Shown here piece after piece: positions 11,297 to 11,411 of a stretch of 11,411 nt of DNA (positions are counted from its first letter, which is position 1; every line of letters begins with the position of its first letter). Origin of the DNA: Nitrosomonadaceae bacterium (lineage in GTDB: Bacteria > Pseudomonadota > Gammaproteobacteria > Burkholderiales > Nitrosomonadaceae). The position numbers and the translations under genes are program-made. Location of the stretch: positions 1 to 11,411 of the forward strand of contig CANIWY010000029.1 in assembly GCA_947471695.1 (NCBI GenBank), in the 5' to 3' direction. The notes under the pieces are model-generated. The model saw only the letters and a list, made by a program, of their open reading frames with translations. It was not told the origin of the DNA and made no database searches.

Positions 11297-11411
11297 AGCC
11301 CGACGAAACCCCCGCATCCAACTGGGCCAACTGGGCCCTCGAGCGCGCCCTCCACGGATCTAACGAGGAGCGGCTCGCCGCGCAGCCCATCGCGGCCCAG
11401 CGCCTGCTGGC
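11293..11411 (+). CDS. 5' part of a further gene, cut by the window end
   Basis: ATG 11293 lies in an ATGA overlap with the previous stop and the frame stays open to the window edge (39 codons). The visible product starts MKPDETPASNWANWALERAL and continues with an Ala-rich helix. The overlap and continued coding bias support a gene; nothing can be said of its role. Confidence 0.55.
   Translation, partial: MKPDETPASNWANWALERALHGSNEERLAAQPIAAQRLL

Noticed and set aside
10348..11355. 335-codon minus-strand open frame
   Set aside because: Antisense to the kinase-like gene, whose P-loop and later motifs are convincing on the plus strand.

Overview
The window looks like part of a GC-rich tailed bacteriophage (Caudoviricetes) genome or prophage. 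The anchor is a large terminase subunit (5174-7075) with an ATPase domain followed by a nuclease domain. A probable small terminase subunit lies upstream (4021-4605). Genes are short, tightly packed and mostly of unknown function, with a phage-style nucleotide kinase. No integrase, capsid, tail or host housekeeping gene is visible. Three near-identical sigma70-type promoters suggest transcription by host RNA polymerase. Few genes have a clear Shine-Dalgarno sequence, so the host may rely on leaderless or SD-independent initiation. The host cannot be named from this sequence.

Layout: (1) 1-3085, plus-strand accessory genes: a 257-aa protein of unknown function, a hexapeptide-repeat (left-handed beta-helix) protein, a small helical protein, a protein with a DnaJ-type zinc finger and a 195-aa protein of unknown function. 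Two of them are preceded by the same 44-bp intergenic element. (2) 3086-3580, a lone minus-strand coiled-coil gene with its own promoter, ending exactly where the plus-strand genes end. (3) 3581-4020, non-coding, with a long inverted repeat, small hairpins and a 10-bp tandem array just upstream of terS; it is a candidate packaging or regulatory site. (4) 4021-7075, the terminase cluster (terS, an 89-aa ORF, a 299-bp non-coding gap, terL). (5) 7076-7426, a strong promoter followed by about 300 nt of non-coding sequence that folds into an elaborate multi-branched structure, the most striking element here. (6) 7427-11411, a compressed operon of small genes, mostly joined by 4-nt NTGA overlaps: two membrane proteins, a Cys-rich protein, an HEXXH metallopeptidase-like protein, a protein of unknown function, a coiled-coil protein, a 58-aa ORF holding an internal promoter, a second Cys-cluster protein, a 64-aa helical protein, a dNMP-kinase-like P-loop protein, a small basic protein and the start of another gene.

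How it fits together: terS and terL would form the DNA-packaging motor, and the repeat array before terS is where a cos or pac site could lie. The structured RNA between terL and the small-gene operon could be an independent non-coding RNA, a long regulatory leader, or more speculatively a packaging-associated RNA. The downstream operon probably mixes membrane or lysis-related functions with nucleotide metabolism. Functions beyond terL, the kinase fold and the recognised zinc or metal motifs are inference.
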